Source: Anaerolineales bacterium
Lineage (GTDB): Bacteria; Chloroflexota; Anaerolineae; Anaerolineales; UBA6663
Assembly: GCA_020850595.1 (NCBI GenBank)
Contig: JADZEK010000044.1
Coordinates: 18,908 to 82,907 of the forward strand
DNA: 64,000 bases
Reading direction: 5' to 3'
Below are positions 16,886 through 25,368 of this stretch, piece by piece (position 1 is the stretch's first letter; each line of letters begins with the position of its first letter). The position numbers were made by a program, and so were the translations under genes. The notes under the pieces are model-generated. The model saw only the letters and a program-made list of their open reading frames with translations, was not told the DNA's origin and did no database searches.

Positions 16886-17518
16886 ATGCAGATTTACGAT
16901 GTGTCTCTTGGTATTACCCCAACCCTGCCGGTTTGGCCCGGCAACCCCGGCATCGAGCTGGCCCGCGTCAACGACATGCGCGCCGGCGCTAGTTCCAACG
17001 TGTCTCGATTGGCGTTGGGTGTTCATACCGGCACGCATGTGGATGCCCCGGTGCATTTCTTCAACGGCGCGCCGGGGGTCGAAACCCTGCCGCTGGCGGT
17101 CCTCATTGGGCCAGCGGTCGTTATCCATCTCCCAGCTATCAACCGGGTTACGGCGGCTGCTCTGGAGAGCGCGGCCATTCCGGTTGGCACGGAGCGTCTG
17201 CTGATCAGAACCCGCAACTCGCTCTACTGGGCCGGCGGCGACACTGAGTTCCACACCGACTTCGTGGGCATCGCCAAGGACGCCGCCGACTGGATCGTGC
17301 GTCGCCAGATCAAGTTGGTTGGCGTGGACTATCTGTCGGTGGCGCCGTGGAAAGAAAGTCACCCCACCCACGAGGCCCTGCTGCAAGCAAGCGTGGTTGT
17401 CGTGGAGGGACTGAACCTGGCGGCCATCGCGCCGGGTTCGTATCAGTTCACTTGCCTGCCGCTGAAGCTCGTTGGCTCCGATGGGGCTCCGGCCCGCGCC
17501 GTTCTATTAGGAGATTGA
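16886..17518 (+). CDS. cyclase-family metal hydrolase (kynurenine formamidase-like)
   Basis: A 210-residue member of the cyclase/KynB family. The signature HTGTHVDAPVHFF (around residues 52-64) supplies the metal-binding His and Asp residues, and LTPTLPVWPGNP-like residues occur near the N-terminus. These enzymes hydrolyse N-formylkynurenine or related amides and lactones. A TACACT box (16847-16852) and an AGGAG 5 nt before the ATG mark expression. The next gene starts 4 nt downstream but has an unrelated sugar function, so a kynurenine role is not supported by context. Confidence 0.85.
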   Translation: MQIYDVSLGITPTLPVWPGNPGIELARVNDMRAGASSNVSRLALGVHTGTHVDAPVHFFNGAPGVETLPLAVLIGPAVVIHLPAINRVTAAALESAAIPVGTERLLIRTRNSLYWAGGDTEFHTDFVGIAKDAADWIVRRQIKLVGVDYLSVAPWKESHPTHEALLQASVVVVEGLNLAAIAPGSYQFTCLPLKLVGSDGAPARAVLLGD

Positions 17519-17522
17519 AGGC

Positions 17523-19523
17523 GTGATCACATTTGGCCGTGACCTCACCGGCGACTTCGCCTCCGCTAGCCGCCGCGAGTGGTGGGTAACCAACGGCCTG
17601 GGTGGTTGGGCCAGTGGCACAGTAAGCGGGGCCAACACCCGCCGCTACCACGGGCTGTTTGTGCCAGCGCTCGCGCCGCCGCTTGGCCGAACGGTGCTGG
17701 TCGAGAAGCTCAATGAACAAGTGCTGCTCGGCGGCCAGGCTTTCCCGCTGTCTAGCAACGAGTACGCCGACGGCACCATCCATCCCCATGGCTATCGTCA
17801 CATTGAGACCTTCCAGCTAGAGGCGGGTTTGCCGGTCTGGCGCTTCGCTCTGGCTGAGTGCCTTCTGGAAAAGCGGGTGTGGATGGCCCACGGCGCGAAT
17901 ACGGTCTACGTCACTTACACGCACGCTCGCGCCGGGCGCCCGCTCGACCTTGACGTGCTGGTGATGACGACACACCGCGACGCCCATGGCGAAACCAGTG
18001 GTAAGGGCTGGGAGCCGATCGTCGTGCCGACAGCCGACGGCGCGGTTGTGCATGCGCACGCCACGGGCACGCGCCTCCGGGCAAGCGGTGGCCGCTTCTC
18101 GCCCGTGCGCCAGTGGCACTGGCGGGTGCGCCACCGGGTGGAAACGGGTCGGGGCTTGCCTGACCTAGAAGACCAGTTCGCGGCTGGCCGATTTGAGGTA
18201 ACGCTGAACCCCGGCGAAACATGGGCGCTCGTGATTTCGCTGAACCCCCAGCCCGGCCTCGATTGGGCCGAGGCCTTGGCCGCGGCCCGCGACCGGGCGG
18301 TCGGGCTCATCGCGCAGGCCAGAGCACAAGCGGAGCCGGCTTGGGTGAAGCAACTGGTATTAGCTGCCGACCAGTTCATCGTCCGGCGCGGGGACGGCTA
18401 CACCGTACTGGCGGGCTATCCGTGGTTCGGTGACTGGGGCCGTGACACCATGATCGCGCTGCCGGGTCTCACACTCAATACGCGCCGGACCGACGTGGCC
18501 GCCAGTGTCCTGCGCACCTTCGCCCGCTACATCAGCGACGGCATGTTGCCTAACAGATTTCCCGATGTGGGCGAACAGCCCGAGTATAACACGGTTGATG
18601 CTACGCTGTGGTACTTCCACGCCCTCGAACGCTACGTTGCCGCCACGGGCGACCTCGTGTTGGCGAGCGAGTTGTGGCCCAGCCTCGAGGACATCATCGC
18701 GTGGTATCGGCGCGGCACGCGATTTGGCATTCACGTTGACCCGGCCGACGGGCTGCTCTACGCGGGCCAGCCCGATGTGCAGTTGACGTGGATGGATGCC
18801 AAAGTCAATGGCCGTGTGATTACGCCGCGCATCGGCAAGCCGGTGGAGATCAATGCCCTGTGGATCAATGCCTTGCGGGTGATGGCGCGCCTCGCCAAGG
18901 CGCTCAAAACCACCCCACGGGCTGACTATGCCCCGCTGGCCTTGCAGGCCGAGGCGAGTTTTGAGCAATTTTGGTATGCCGAAGGCGGCTATCTGTACGA
19001 TGTCATCGGCGGGCCAGATGGACCTGATCCGTCACTGCGGCCCAATCAATTGATTGCCGTGGCGCTGCCCGCCGGCCCCTTGGCCGCTGCCGAGCAGCGC
19101 GAGCGGGCTGCTCAAGTGGTGGCGGCCTGTGGGCGGGCGCTGCTCACCAGCTACGGGCTGCGTTCGCTAGCGCCTGGACATCCGGGCTATGTGTCCCGCT
19201 TCAACGGCCCGGCGGAGGTGCGCGATGCGGCCTACCATCAGGGGACGGTGTGGGCCTGGCTGATTGGGCCTTTCGTGGACGCCTATCTCCGGGTCAGCGA
19301 CGACCCGGCGACTGCCCGCAGCTTTCTTGCGCCGTTTGCCCAACATTTGGCCGATGACGGCTTGGGATCGGTGGCCGAGGTATTTGAGCCAGAGCCGCCG
19401 TTTGCCCCGGGCGGCTGCCCGGCCCAGGCCTGGTCGGTAGCAGAGGTGCTGCGCGCCTGGTGTGAGGCTGCCCCGCCGCGCGCCCGCCGGCCCCGAGCCG
19501 CCCCCAACCGCGTGCGGGGTTAG
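17523..19523 (+). CDS. amylo-alpha-1,6-glucosidase (glycogen debranching type)
   Basis: A 666-residue protein with an N-terminal GDE-N-like beta domain (SRREWWVTNGLGGWASGTVS, ~15-240) and a C-terminal (alpha/alpha)6 GDE_C domain. The GDWGRDTMIALPGL segment at ~303, YNTVDATLWYFHA and the VWAWLIGPFVDAY region are diagnostic. It removes alpha-1,6-linked glucose branches from glycogen-like glucans, probably in the cytoplasm since no signal peptide is visible. It starts 4 nt after the cyclase gene and its last 4 bases overlap the end of the convergent FabL-like gene. Confidence 0.92.
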   Translation: MITFGRDLTGDFASASRREWWVTNGLGGWASGTVSGANTRRYHGLFVPALAPPLGRTVLVEKLNEQVLLGGQAFPLSSNEYADGTIHPHGYRHIETFQLEAGLPVWRFALAECLLEKRVWMAHGANTVYVTYTHARAGRPLDLDVLVMTTHRDAHGETSGKGWEPIVVPTADGAVVHAHATGTRLRASGGRFSPVRQWHWRVRHRVETGRGLPDLEDQFAAGRFEVTLNPGETWALVISLNPQPGLDWAEALAAARDRAVGLIAQARAQAEPAWVKQLVLAADQFIVRRGDGYTVLAGYPWFGDWGRDTMIALPGLTLNTRRTDVAASVLRTFARYISDGMLPNRFPDVGEQPEYNTVDATLWYFHALERYVAATGDLVLASELWPSLEDIIAWYRRGTRFGIHVDPADGLLYAGQPDVQLTWMDAKVNGRVITPRIGKPVEINALWINALRVMARLAKALKTTPRADYAPLALQAEASFEQFWYAEGGYLYDVIGGPDGPDPSLRPNQLIAVALPAGPLAAAEQRERAAQVVAACGRALLTSYGLRSLAPGHPGYVSRFNGPAEVRDAAYHQGTVWAWLIGPFVDAYLRVSDDPATARSFLAPFAQHLADDGLGSVAEVFEPEPPFAPGGCPAQAWSVAEVLRAWCEAAPPRARRPRAAPNRVRG

Positions 19524-20299
19524 CTGCCTAGGGCCGCCGTAAAGGGCAGCGTCGCGCCGCCGTCCTGCATGATGGTTTGACCAACGATCATCCGTGCAGC
19601 CGGCGTGCACAGGAATGCCACCAGTTCGGCCACGTCTTCGGGCGTTACCAGCCGCCCGGCCGGGGTGGCCGCCACTGCCTGGGCCAAAACCCCACCTTGG
19701 CTAATGGTCGCGAAGTGTTGCAGCGCCTCCGTTTCGACCACGCCCGGCGATACCGCATTCACGGTGATGTTCAGCGGGGCCAATTCGACCCCGAGATAGC
19801 GCGTCACCGCCTCCAGCGCGGCTTTGCTAGCGCCCACGACCACATATTCCGGCATTACGCGTCCCGCTCCCGGGCTGGAGAGATTGACGATATAACCGCC
19901 GCCGCGTGCCGCCATCAGCGGGGCCGCGCCTTGAGCCAAGAACAGCGCCGACCGGGCGTTAATGTTGAGCGTCCAATCCCATCCCTTAACCTTCTGCTCC
20001 AGCACCGGCCGGTTGTAACCTGACGCGGCGTTGTTAATCAAGATGTCCAGCCCGCCGAACGCCGCCAAGGTCTCAGCCAGCAGCCGCTCCATGCCCTCTG
20101 GCTCGCCCACGTCGGCCTTCACTACCACTGCCCGCCGACCCATGGCGCGGATGGCCTCGGCCGTGGCTTCTGCCGGGGCACGGTTTCGGAAGAAATTCAC
20201 GACCATGTCTGCGCCCCCCTGGGCCAGCCGCAGCGCGATGGCGCGGCCAATGCCACGCCCAGAGCCTGTTACGAGGGCGATCTTGGGATCAGAGTCCAC
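19520..20299 (-). CDS. fabL: FabL-like enoyl-[acyl-carrier-protein] reductase III
   Basis: A 259-residue SDR protein. It has TGSGRGIGRAIALRL (NADPH-binding), NNAASGYNRPV, WDWTLNINA and EYVVVGASKAALEAVTRYLG. Catalytic Tyr152 and Lys159 follow the Y-x6-K spacing of FabL, not the Y-x3-K of ordinary SDRs, and the surrounding sequence closely tracks Bacillus FabL as I recall it. It should reduce enoyl-ACP in fatty acid synthesis. I chose GTG 20299 because GGAG lies ~6 nt upstream and the Rossmann motif follows directly; a longer in-frame extension is Arg/Pro-rich and unlikely. Confidence 0.82.
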   Translation of the reverse strand: MDSDPKIALVTGSGRGIGRAIALRLAQGGADMVVNFFRNRAPAEATAEAIRAMGRRAVVVKADVGEPEGMERLLAETLAAFGGLDILINNAASGYNRPVLEQKVKGWDWTLNINARSALFLAQGAAPLMAARGGGYIVNLSSPGAGRVMPEYVVVGASKAALEAVTRYLGVELAPLNITVNAVSPGVVETEALQHFATISQGGVLAQAVAATPAGRLVTPEDVAELVAFLCTPAARMIVGQTIMQDGGATLPFTAALGS

Positions 20300-20412
20300 T
20301 GCTAACTCCGAGTGGCAAGGGCGAGCTGCGCATAGCCGTGCCGCTGGGCGGTGGTTGGTAGCCGCGGCGCCTCGTCCCCTGGCCGGTAGGCGCAAGCCAA
20401 TGTGCCTCCATG

Positions 20413-21315
20413 CTATTTTAACCTTCTGGGTGGCTGTTCGTTGCGCTGCGTGCCCTGCGCCAGTTCGATAAAGCGCACGGGCATGAGCAGGGCTTGGTCA
20501 AACTCCCCGATGCGCTCGGGGCCTAAGGCTTCCAGCGCGGCACGAATCGCCAGTGCGTCCTGGCGCAACTGCGCCACGTCAACGCCGCGGCAGACCGCAG
20601 GCATGGGGTCAAGCCATTGGCGGAGGCGCAGAAACATCTTGAGTGCGCCTCGATAGTTGCCCCGCGTGACATGCAGGTACGCCACCGCCACTTGCAGCAC
20701 ACCCCGGTAGAGTTCGCGCCCTGGTCCCGGATCGGCATTCCAGGCGTGCTCCAGCTCCTCGTGCGCTTCGAAATACTGGCGGGCATTGAACAGCTGGATG
20801 CCCCTGGCGGCCAGAGGCGACAGCGGGCCGGCACAATCAGCGGCCAGAGCCGCATCATCGAGCTTACGCCCGTACTGCGCGATCAACTCACCCAAGCCGC
20901 TGACCAGCCGGCTGCGGGCAACAACCGCGTCGCAGCCCACGTCCAGGGCGTGCTCGCGGAGAGCCAAGTCTGTGTGCGGCCCGAAGCCTAGCACGGGAAT
21001 GCGGCGCGTGGCGGCCCCGGCCTTAATCGCCGCCACCCAGTCTGCCCAAGGCAAAGTGGTGCTGCTCAGGTCGACAATGACAAGTACTGGCTGCCATTCG
21101 AGTAAGCGCGTGACGAGCACGGCGGTCTGGCCGACCAGCGGCGCAGTGGGGAGGACAGCGTGCGGCTGGCCTGTTTGGGCTACGTCGCCCGGCTCGATGT
21201 CGTTCCAGCGCTCGACCCGTCTGACCCTATAACCCAGCGCTTGAGCGATGTTCTCGACTTGCACCGAAAAGAACAGATCGCTAATGAACGCCACAATGAC
21301 GGGCAAATCAGCCAT
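20413..21315 (-). CDS. receiver-like domain fused to DUF309
   Basis: A 300-residue fusion. Residues ~1-135 look like a diverged CheY-type receiver: hydrophobic strands VIVAFISDLFF and PVLVIVDLSS with an Asp in the phospho-acceptor strand, and IPVLGFGPH near the third conserved strand. Residues ~165-270 are DUF309, with FNARQYFEAHEELEHAWN and YRGVLQVAVAYLHVTRGNY, whose His/Glu residues resemble the family's metal-binding pattern. Function is unknown. It lies 1 nt downstream of the Thr/Pro-rich membrane protein gene on the same strand. Confidence 0.8.
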   Translation of the reverse strand: MADLPVIVAFISDLFFSVQVENIAQALGYRVRRVERWNDIEPGDVAQTGQPHAVLPTAPLVGQTAVLVTRLLEWQPVLVIVDLSSTTLPWADWVAAIKAGAATRRIPVLGFGPHTDLALREHALDVGCDAVVARSRLVSGLGELIAQYGRKLDDAALAADCAGPLSPLAARGIQLFNARQYFEAHEELEHAWNADPGPGRELYRGVLQVAVAYLHVTRGNYRGALKMFLRLRQWLDPMPAVCRGVDVAQLRQDALAIRAALEALGPERIGEFDQALLMPVRFIELAQGTQRNEQPPRRLK

Positions 21316-21316
21316 C

Positions 21317-21799
21317 TCAGGGGTAAGGCGTGGGCGGCGGCGATGTCGGCGACGGCGGTTGGTTGGGATAGGGCCCCGAGGTGTGCGTCGCCGTTGGCCG
21401 AGGCAGCGTGGCGGTAGATGTCGGTGGCTCGGGCTGCGTACGTGTTGCCGTTGGACCGACTGGTGTCGGGAAGGGTGTGTTCGTGCCAGCGAGCGGTGCG
21501 AAGCCCTCGCCGTCCGTGGGGGACAGCGTGGGGGTCTTGGATGGCGCGGCCTCGGTCGCCGTGGGCGTTACCGTGGCTGTCCACTCGGGCGGAAAGGTCG
21601 GGTAGACGACCTCGGTGGCCGTGGCCGTGGAGACGGGCAGCGTGGGCACCGTCAGCGGGGCGGGGAACGTAGCCGGGCCAAGAAAGCTGAATATCCCTAA
21701 CGGGTTGACTAGAATCGAGCCGATGCACAGGCAGCTAACCGCCGTTAGCCCAAGCAGAAGTACGGTGAGGATGTTCAGGAGGCGGTCCGCTGGTTTCAT
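21317..21799 (-). CDS. Thr/Pro-rich membrane-anchored protein
   Basis: A 160-residue protein with an N-terminal hydrophobic helix (~8-30, containing a VSCLC stretch that could be a lipobox or part of the anchor). It is followed by ~120 residues dominated by Thr, Pro, Ala and Ser (for example TVPTLPVSTATATEVVYP). There is no globular domain. Such low-complexity external stalks are common in filamentous Chloroflexota. It is followed at once by the DUF309 gene and lies 12 nt after the M48 protease gene. Confidence 0.7.
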   Translation of the reverse strand: MKPADRLLNILTVLLLGLTAVSCLCIGSILVNPLGIFSFLGPATFPAPLTVPTLPVSTATATEVVYPTFPPEWTATVTPTATEAAPSKTPTLSPTDGEGFAPLAGTNTPFPTPVGPTATRTQPEPPTSTATLPRPTATHTSGPYPNQPPSPTSPPPTPYP

Positions 21800-21811
21800 G
21801 GCAGGTTCCTG

Positions 21812-22972
21812 TCAGTTGGCGGTGGTTGCGGTGGCGTGCGCCTCGGCCCAGGCAGCGGCATGAGCCACGCGCTGCCGTACCGGGGGGTGTGAGTGCAGCA
21901 GAATCACTACCCACGGCTCGGGGTCGGCCTCCGCCAGGTTCTGGTTGGCCAGCCGCGACATGGCGTCCGCGAAGGCATGCGGCTTGCGCGTGGATTCAAG
22001 CGCATAGGTGTCGGCCCGCACCTCGCGCCAGCGGCTGTAGGCGTTGCTCACCGGCATCGTCACCAGGCCAAAGGCGCCCAGCGCCAAGACCAACAGCGGC
22101 AATGCGGCGATGTCGGCCGGCCCAGCCAAGCCGAGCGCCTTCGTGCCGGCCCGCATGATGAGTGCGGCTAGGCCAAACCCACCCAGGTTGACGATCGCCC
22201 CGACCACGATGCCCACGGAGATGTCGCGGTGGACGTGGTGGCCCAGCTCGTGCGCGATGACGGTTTCGACCTCGTCCACCGTGAACTCGTTCAGCAGGGT
22301 GTCGCCCAGGATGATGCGGCGCGTGCCGCCCAGGCCGGTGAGGGCGGCGTTGGCTGCCTTTGTGCGTCGGCTCATGTCGAAGCGGTAAACCCCACTTACC
22401 CGCGTGCCGGCGCGTTCCGCCAAGTGTTGCAGGCGCCCAACCAGCGTGGCGTGCTCCGGGCCTAGCGGCACATACTTGTTGAACAGCGGCATAATCAGGG
22501 TTGGAGCGACAAAGGACAGCCCTACCGTCAGCGCGGCGAAACCTGCCCCGGCCCACAGCCACCAGGCGTCGCCTGTGGCACGTAGCAGCCAGTACAGCGC
22601 CTCGAGGAGTGTCAGACCAAGCGCGGCGCTCAGCATGGTTTCTAGGGCCAGGTCTCTCAACCAGCCTCCAAGTGTCTGGTTAGATTGCCCGTAGCGGTGG
22701 GGCAGCACAAAGCCCGTGTAATATCCAAGTGGCAGCTCGAAGACCTGGATTGAAAGGTAGAAGATGACGCCGTAGGCGGCTACTAACAGCCATTCGTTGC
22801 TGATCCACCCCAGCAGCGCCGCCTTCAGCGCGCCAGCCCAACCTAATCCTAACCAGGCCGTCAGGATCAGCGCCGTTACCGCCAGGTCTACAAAAAAGAG
22901 CCGCCGGCGCAGGCGCGCATATTCACGGGCCTGGGCCTGGCGGTGGACGTCTATCTCCAGGGGCGCACTCAC
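21812..22972 (-). CDS. M48-family (Ste24/HtpX-like) membrane metalloprotease
   Basis: A 386-residue integral membrane zinc protease. HELGHH in VIAHELGHHVHRD is the HExxH zinc site; the third ligand Glu is probably in SRWREVRADTYAL. Several transmembrane helices precede it and two follow. The N-terminal part (LPLGYYTGFVLPHRYGQSNQ) resembles CAAX-protease 1/Ste24 relatives. GTG 22972 is chosen because MSAPLEIDVHRQAQ fits the family start and an extended -10 (TGCTACAAT) ends 6 nt before it. Any longer reading frame would run into the divergent gene. It probably acts in membrane protein quality control. Confidence 0.88.
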   Translation of the reverse strand: MSAPLEIDVHRQAQAREYARLRRRLFFVDLAVTALILTAWLGLGWAGALKAALLGWISNEWLLVAAYGVIFYLSIQVFELPLGYYTGFVLPHRYGQSNQTLGGWLRDLALETMLSAALGLTLLEALYWLLRATGDAWWLWAGAGFAALTVGLSFVAPTLIMPLFNKYVPLGPEHATLVGRLQHLAERAGTRVSGVYRFDMSRRTKAANAALTGLGGTRRIILGDTLLNEFTVDEVETVIAHELGHHVHRDISVGIVVGAIVNLGGFGLAALIMRAGTKALGLAGPADIAALPLLVLALGAFGLVTMPVSNAYSRWREVRADTYALESTRKPHAFADAMSRLANQNLAEADPEPWVVILLHSHPPVRQRVAHAAAWAEAHATATTAN

Positions 22973-22978
22973 ACGGCG

Positions 22979-23008
22979 ATTGTAGCACAAGCGCCAGTGT
23001 GCTAGAAT
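22979..23008. promoter_or_regulatory. symmetric divergent extended -10 promoters
   Basis: ATTGTAGCACA (22979-22989), 8 bp, TGTGCTAGAAT (22998-23008) form an inverted repeat with one mismatch. Each arm is an extended -10 (TGCTACAAT on minus, TGCTAGAAT on plus), so polymerase binding to one promoter should occlude the other. The minus side serves the M48 protease; the plus side serves the Hyf-like genes. Confidence 0.6.
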
Positions 23009-23019
23009 CGCCGCCATCC

Positions 23020-23040
23020 GAGCGAACCCCGTGTTCGCTC
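23020..23040. promoter_or_regulatory. perfect 8-5-8 palindrome at Hyf-like operon start
   Basis: GAGCGAAC, 5 bp, GTTCGCTC. It lies just downstream of the plus-strand -10 box and covers the GTG used as annotated start. It could be an operator or a 5' hairpin. Confidence 0.55.
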
Positions 23041-24707
23041 GCTGTCTATTATCCACCGCCGCCCACCACCCAGCCGCCTTGTCGCCCCTCACGCCATTGC
23101 TCATCCTGATGGTTGGTACGGCCGGCCTAATGTTCGGCTTGTTGCCGCGTTTCCGCTTTACCGGCCTGGTGGCCGTCACCGCCGGACTGGGTGCGCTCGG
23201 CGCCTTGTTGCTGCTCACCCTCAGCCTGCCGGCCCGCGCGACGCTTTCGGCCTGGGCGCCCAGCAGCCTGTTTGCCCTGGGCCTGGTGCTCCAGGCCGAT
23301 GCCCTCTCGTGGGTTTTCGGCATGGCAGTCGTCGTCATTACCCTGGCGGCGGTGGTCACCGGGTTGGGCCGGCCCGGCGGCCAGCGGGTGGGCACGCGGG
23401 CCGCCATGCTGCTCCTGGCCCTCGCCAGCCTGATGTCAATTTTCTCCGAGAACTTGCTGACTCGGGTGATCGCCTGGGCCTTGCTCGACCTAATTTACTT
23501 TGTCACGCTGCTGTTCCTCGGCGAAGGCGAAAACGTCGAATCGCAGGCCGTGCTCACGCTAGCGATCAACTCGACCGGCACTTTGCTGGCACTCGCCGCC
23601 GCCGTGATGATCAGCCGCACCAGTCCATCGCTCTCCTTGCGCGACGCCGCCCTGACGCCCCAATCCACACTCTTGATCACGCTGGCGGGCGTCTTTCGGC
23701 TCGGCCTGTTCCCGCTGCACGCGGCGCTGCCCAGCGATGTTGACATCCGGCATGGGTTGGGCGCCCTGGCCCGTCTGTTGCCGGTGGTCGTGGCCTTGGA
23801 AACGATCAGCCGCCTGGCGCTCTTTGGCATTGTGCCGACGCTCCGCCCCTGGCTCACGTTATTCGCGGTTGCCGCGGCGGTTATCGGCGCTCTGCAGTTG
23901 TGGAGCGTGCCCGACCCGCGACGCGGCGTGGCCTATCTCATCATCTCCCAATCTGGCGTGGCGCTGCTGGCCGGCCTGTGGGGCGGGCCGCAGGGCGCGC
24001 TGGCGCTCACGGCCATTGGTCTCTCGTTGGGTCTTGGCGCGGCGCTGATCTTTCTTGGCAGTGGGCATGATGAGATGCAGCCCTGGCCGACCATGCTCCC
24101 GCTGATTGGAGGCGCGGCCATGGCAGGCGCCCCGTTGACGGTTGGTTTCCTGGGCGTCGCCCATCTCTATGGCAGTCTGGCGTTGGCCGGCGGCTGGGCG
24201 TGGTTGGTGCTGATCGCCGTCGCTGTCGCGCAGGTTGTGTTCATCGGCGGCTTGCTCTACACGATCTTCTGGCCTGGCCTGCCCGCCGAGGGCGAGCCAG
24301 CCGTCATCGCCGTGCATTATGGTGGTCTGAGCCTGCCGGCCATCTTGCTCATCATGCTGGCGTTCTTCGCGCCGGTGTTGGCGAGCGCGCTGTCGGCTCC
24401 GGGCGTTGGCGCGCTGGGCTTTGCGGGACCCACCAGCGTGGCGGGCCTGGTGTTCGTGCTGCTCACCACAACGGGCGGCGTGGCGCTCTGGCGTTTCGAC
24501 GCCGCCCTGCGTGACCGTTTCGGCAGATTGGCTGGTCTGCCGCTGGTATCGCTCGGTCGCCTCGACTGGCTCTACCGGTTCGCCTGGAGCGGCATCCGAG
24601 GCGCGGGCGCAGTGGCTGAAGCCCTGGGCAGTGTCCTGGAAGGTGAGGGCGCCATCCTGTGGGCGCTGGTCGCGGGTGTGCTGGTGTGGCTGCTGTGGAA
24701 GGGCTAA
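23031..24707 (+). CDS. Complex I/Hyf-like antiporter subunit (first of trio)
   Basis: A ~558-residue polytopic membrane protein of the proton-antiporter (NuoL/M/N, HyfB/F, MrpD) family, with ~14 hydrophobic helices. The region FRLGLFPLHAALPSDVD corresponds to the family's KxGxxPFHxWLP, but Arg replaces the usual Lys. The helix-5 equivalent WALLDLIYF lacks the conserved Glu. The start is uncertain: GTG 23031 is in a palindrome; TTG 23079 and an in-frame ATC at 23016 (7 nt after the -10) are alternatives. It ends 4 nt before the HyfE-like gene. Confidence 0.75.
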   Translation: MFARCLLSTAAHHPAALSPLTPLLILMVGTAGLMFGLLPRFRFTGLVAVTAGLGALGALLLLTLSLPARATLSAWAPSSLFALGLVLQADALSWVFGMAVVVITLAAVVTGLGRPGGQRVGTRAAMLLLALASLMSIFSENLLTRVIAWALLDLIYFVTLLFLGEGENVESQAVLTLAINSTGTLLALAAAVMISRTSPSLSLRDAALTPQSTLLITLAGVFRLGLFPLHAALPSDVDIRHGLGALARLLPVVVALETISRLALFGIVPTLRPWLTLFAVAAAVIGALQLWSVPDPRRGVAYLIISQSGVALLAGLWGGPQGALALTAIGLSLGLGAALIFLGSGHDEMQPWPTMLPLIGGAAMAGAPLTVGFLGVAHLYGSLALAGGWAWLVLIAVAVAQVVFIGGLLYTIFWPGLPAEGEPAVIAVHYGGLSLPAILLIMLAFFAPVLASALSAPGVGALGFAGPTSVAGLVFVLLTTTGGVALWRFDAALRDRFGRLAGLPLVSLGRLDWLYRFAWSGIRGAGAVAEALGSVLEGEGAILWALVAGVLVWLLWKG

Positions 24708-24711
24708 GGCA

Positions 24712-25368
24712 GTGGCTGACCTGCTGATGCCCCTGCTCACGCCGGCGCTGGGCGCCGTGCTTGTGGCGGCTGGGTTGCTCGTTGCGGTCCCGGACTGGCG
24801 CCTGAGCCTTGTTGCGCTGCTGGTCGAATATCTCGGCGCCGCCGTCTTGCTCACCCAACTCGTCCTACCTGAGGTCGCCCTGGTGAAGCTCCTGGTTGGA
24901 CTACTGGTAGTGACCTTGTTGGCGGTCACTGGCTGGCAAGCGGGCTTCGGCCTGCGCGCCGTCCCTGCCGACGGTGCCGTGCCGCCCGCCCGCCGGCTTG
25001 GGCTGGAGGTCCGAACCGGGCTAACATTCCGCCTGCTGGCGGTGCTCATGGTCGGCGTCGCGGCTGCCTACATTGCCAGCCAAGCTCACCTGGCCCTGCC
25101 AGGGCTTGAGGCGACCCCGGCTCTCAATACTGCCAGCTATGTACTCATGGGCCTCGGCCTGCTCAACCTTGGTTTGACCGATGAGCCAGTTAACGTCGGC
25201 ATGGGATTGCTGACCATCTTGATTGGCTTTGAGATGTTCTATGCCGCTGTTGAGCCATCGCTGGCTGTTGCCGCGATGCTGGCCGGTGTGCATTTTGCCA
25301 TCGGTTTAGCTGTGAGCTACCTCGCCCTGCTGCACCACGCTGACGAACAGCGGGAGCTGGAAAGCTGA
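24712..25368 (+). CDS. HyfE/NuoK-like membrane subunit
   Basis: A 218-residue membrane protein with about six hydrophobic helices. The C-terminal part (LGLLNLGLTDEPVNVGMGLL, then ILIGFEMFYAAVEPSL) resembles NuoK/HyfE helices with a buried Glu. GTG 24712 is 4 nt after the previous stop, and the TGA overlaps the next ATG (TGATG). Order antiporter-HyfE-like-antiporter matches hyfB-hyfE-hyfF of hydrogenase-4-type complexes, but no hydrogenase or NADH-module gene is present in the window. Confidence 0.7.
   Translation: MADLLMPLLTPALGAVLVAAGLLVAVPDWRLSLVALLVEYLGAAVLLTQLVLPEVALVKLLVGLLVVTLLAVTGWQAGFGLRAVPADGAVPPARRLGLEVRTGLTFRLLAVLMVGVAAAYIASQAHLALPGLEATPALNTASYVLMGLGLLNLGLTDEPVNVGMGLLTILIGFEMFYAAVEPSLAVAAMLAGVHFAIGLAVSYLALLHHADEQRELES

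Noticed and set aside
20300..20395. 32-residue N-terminal extension of the FabL-like protein
   Set aside because: Arg/Pro-rich sequence with no family match; GTG 20299 has a GGAG and directly precedes the Rossmann strand.
22973..23407. N-terminal extension of the M48 protease
   Set aside because: It overlaps the divergent Hyf-like gene and its promoter, and is low-complexity; GTG 22972 fits the family start.
23859..25049. Long minus-strand frame within the Hyf-like genes
   Set aside because: Gln/Arg-rich antisense shadow of hydrophobic coding sequence.
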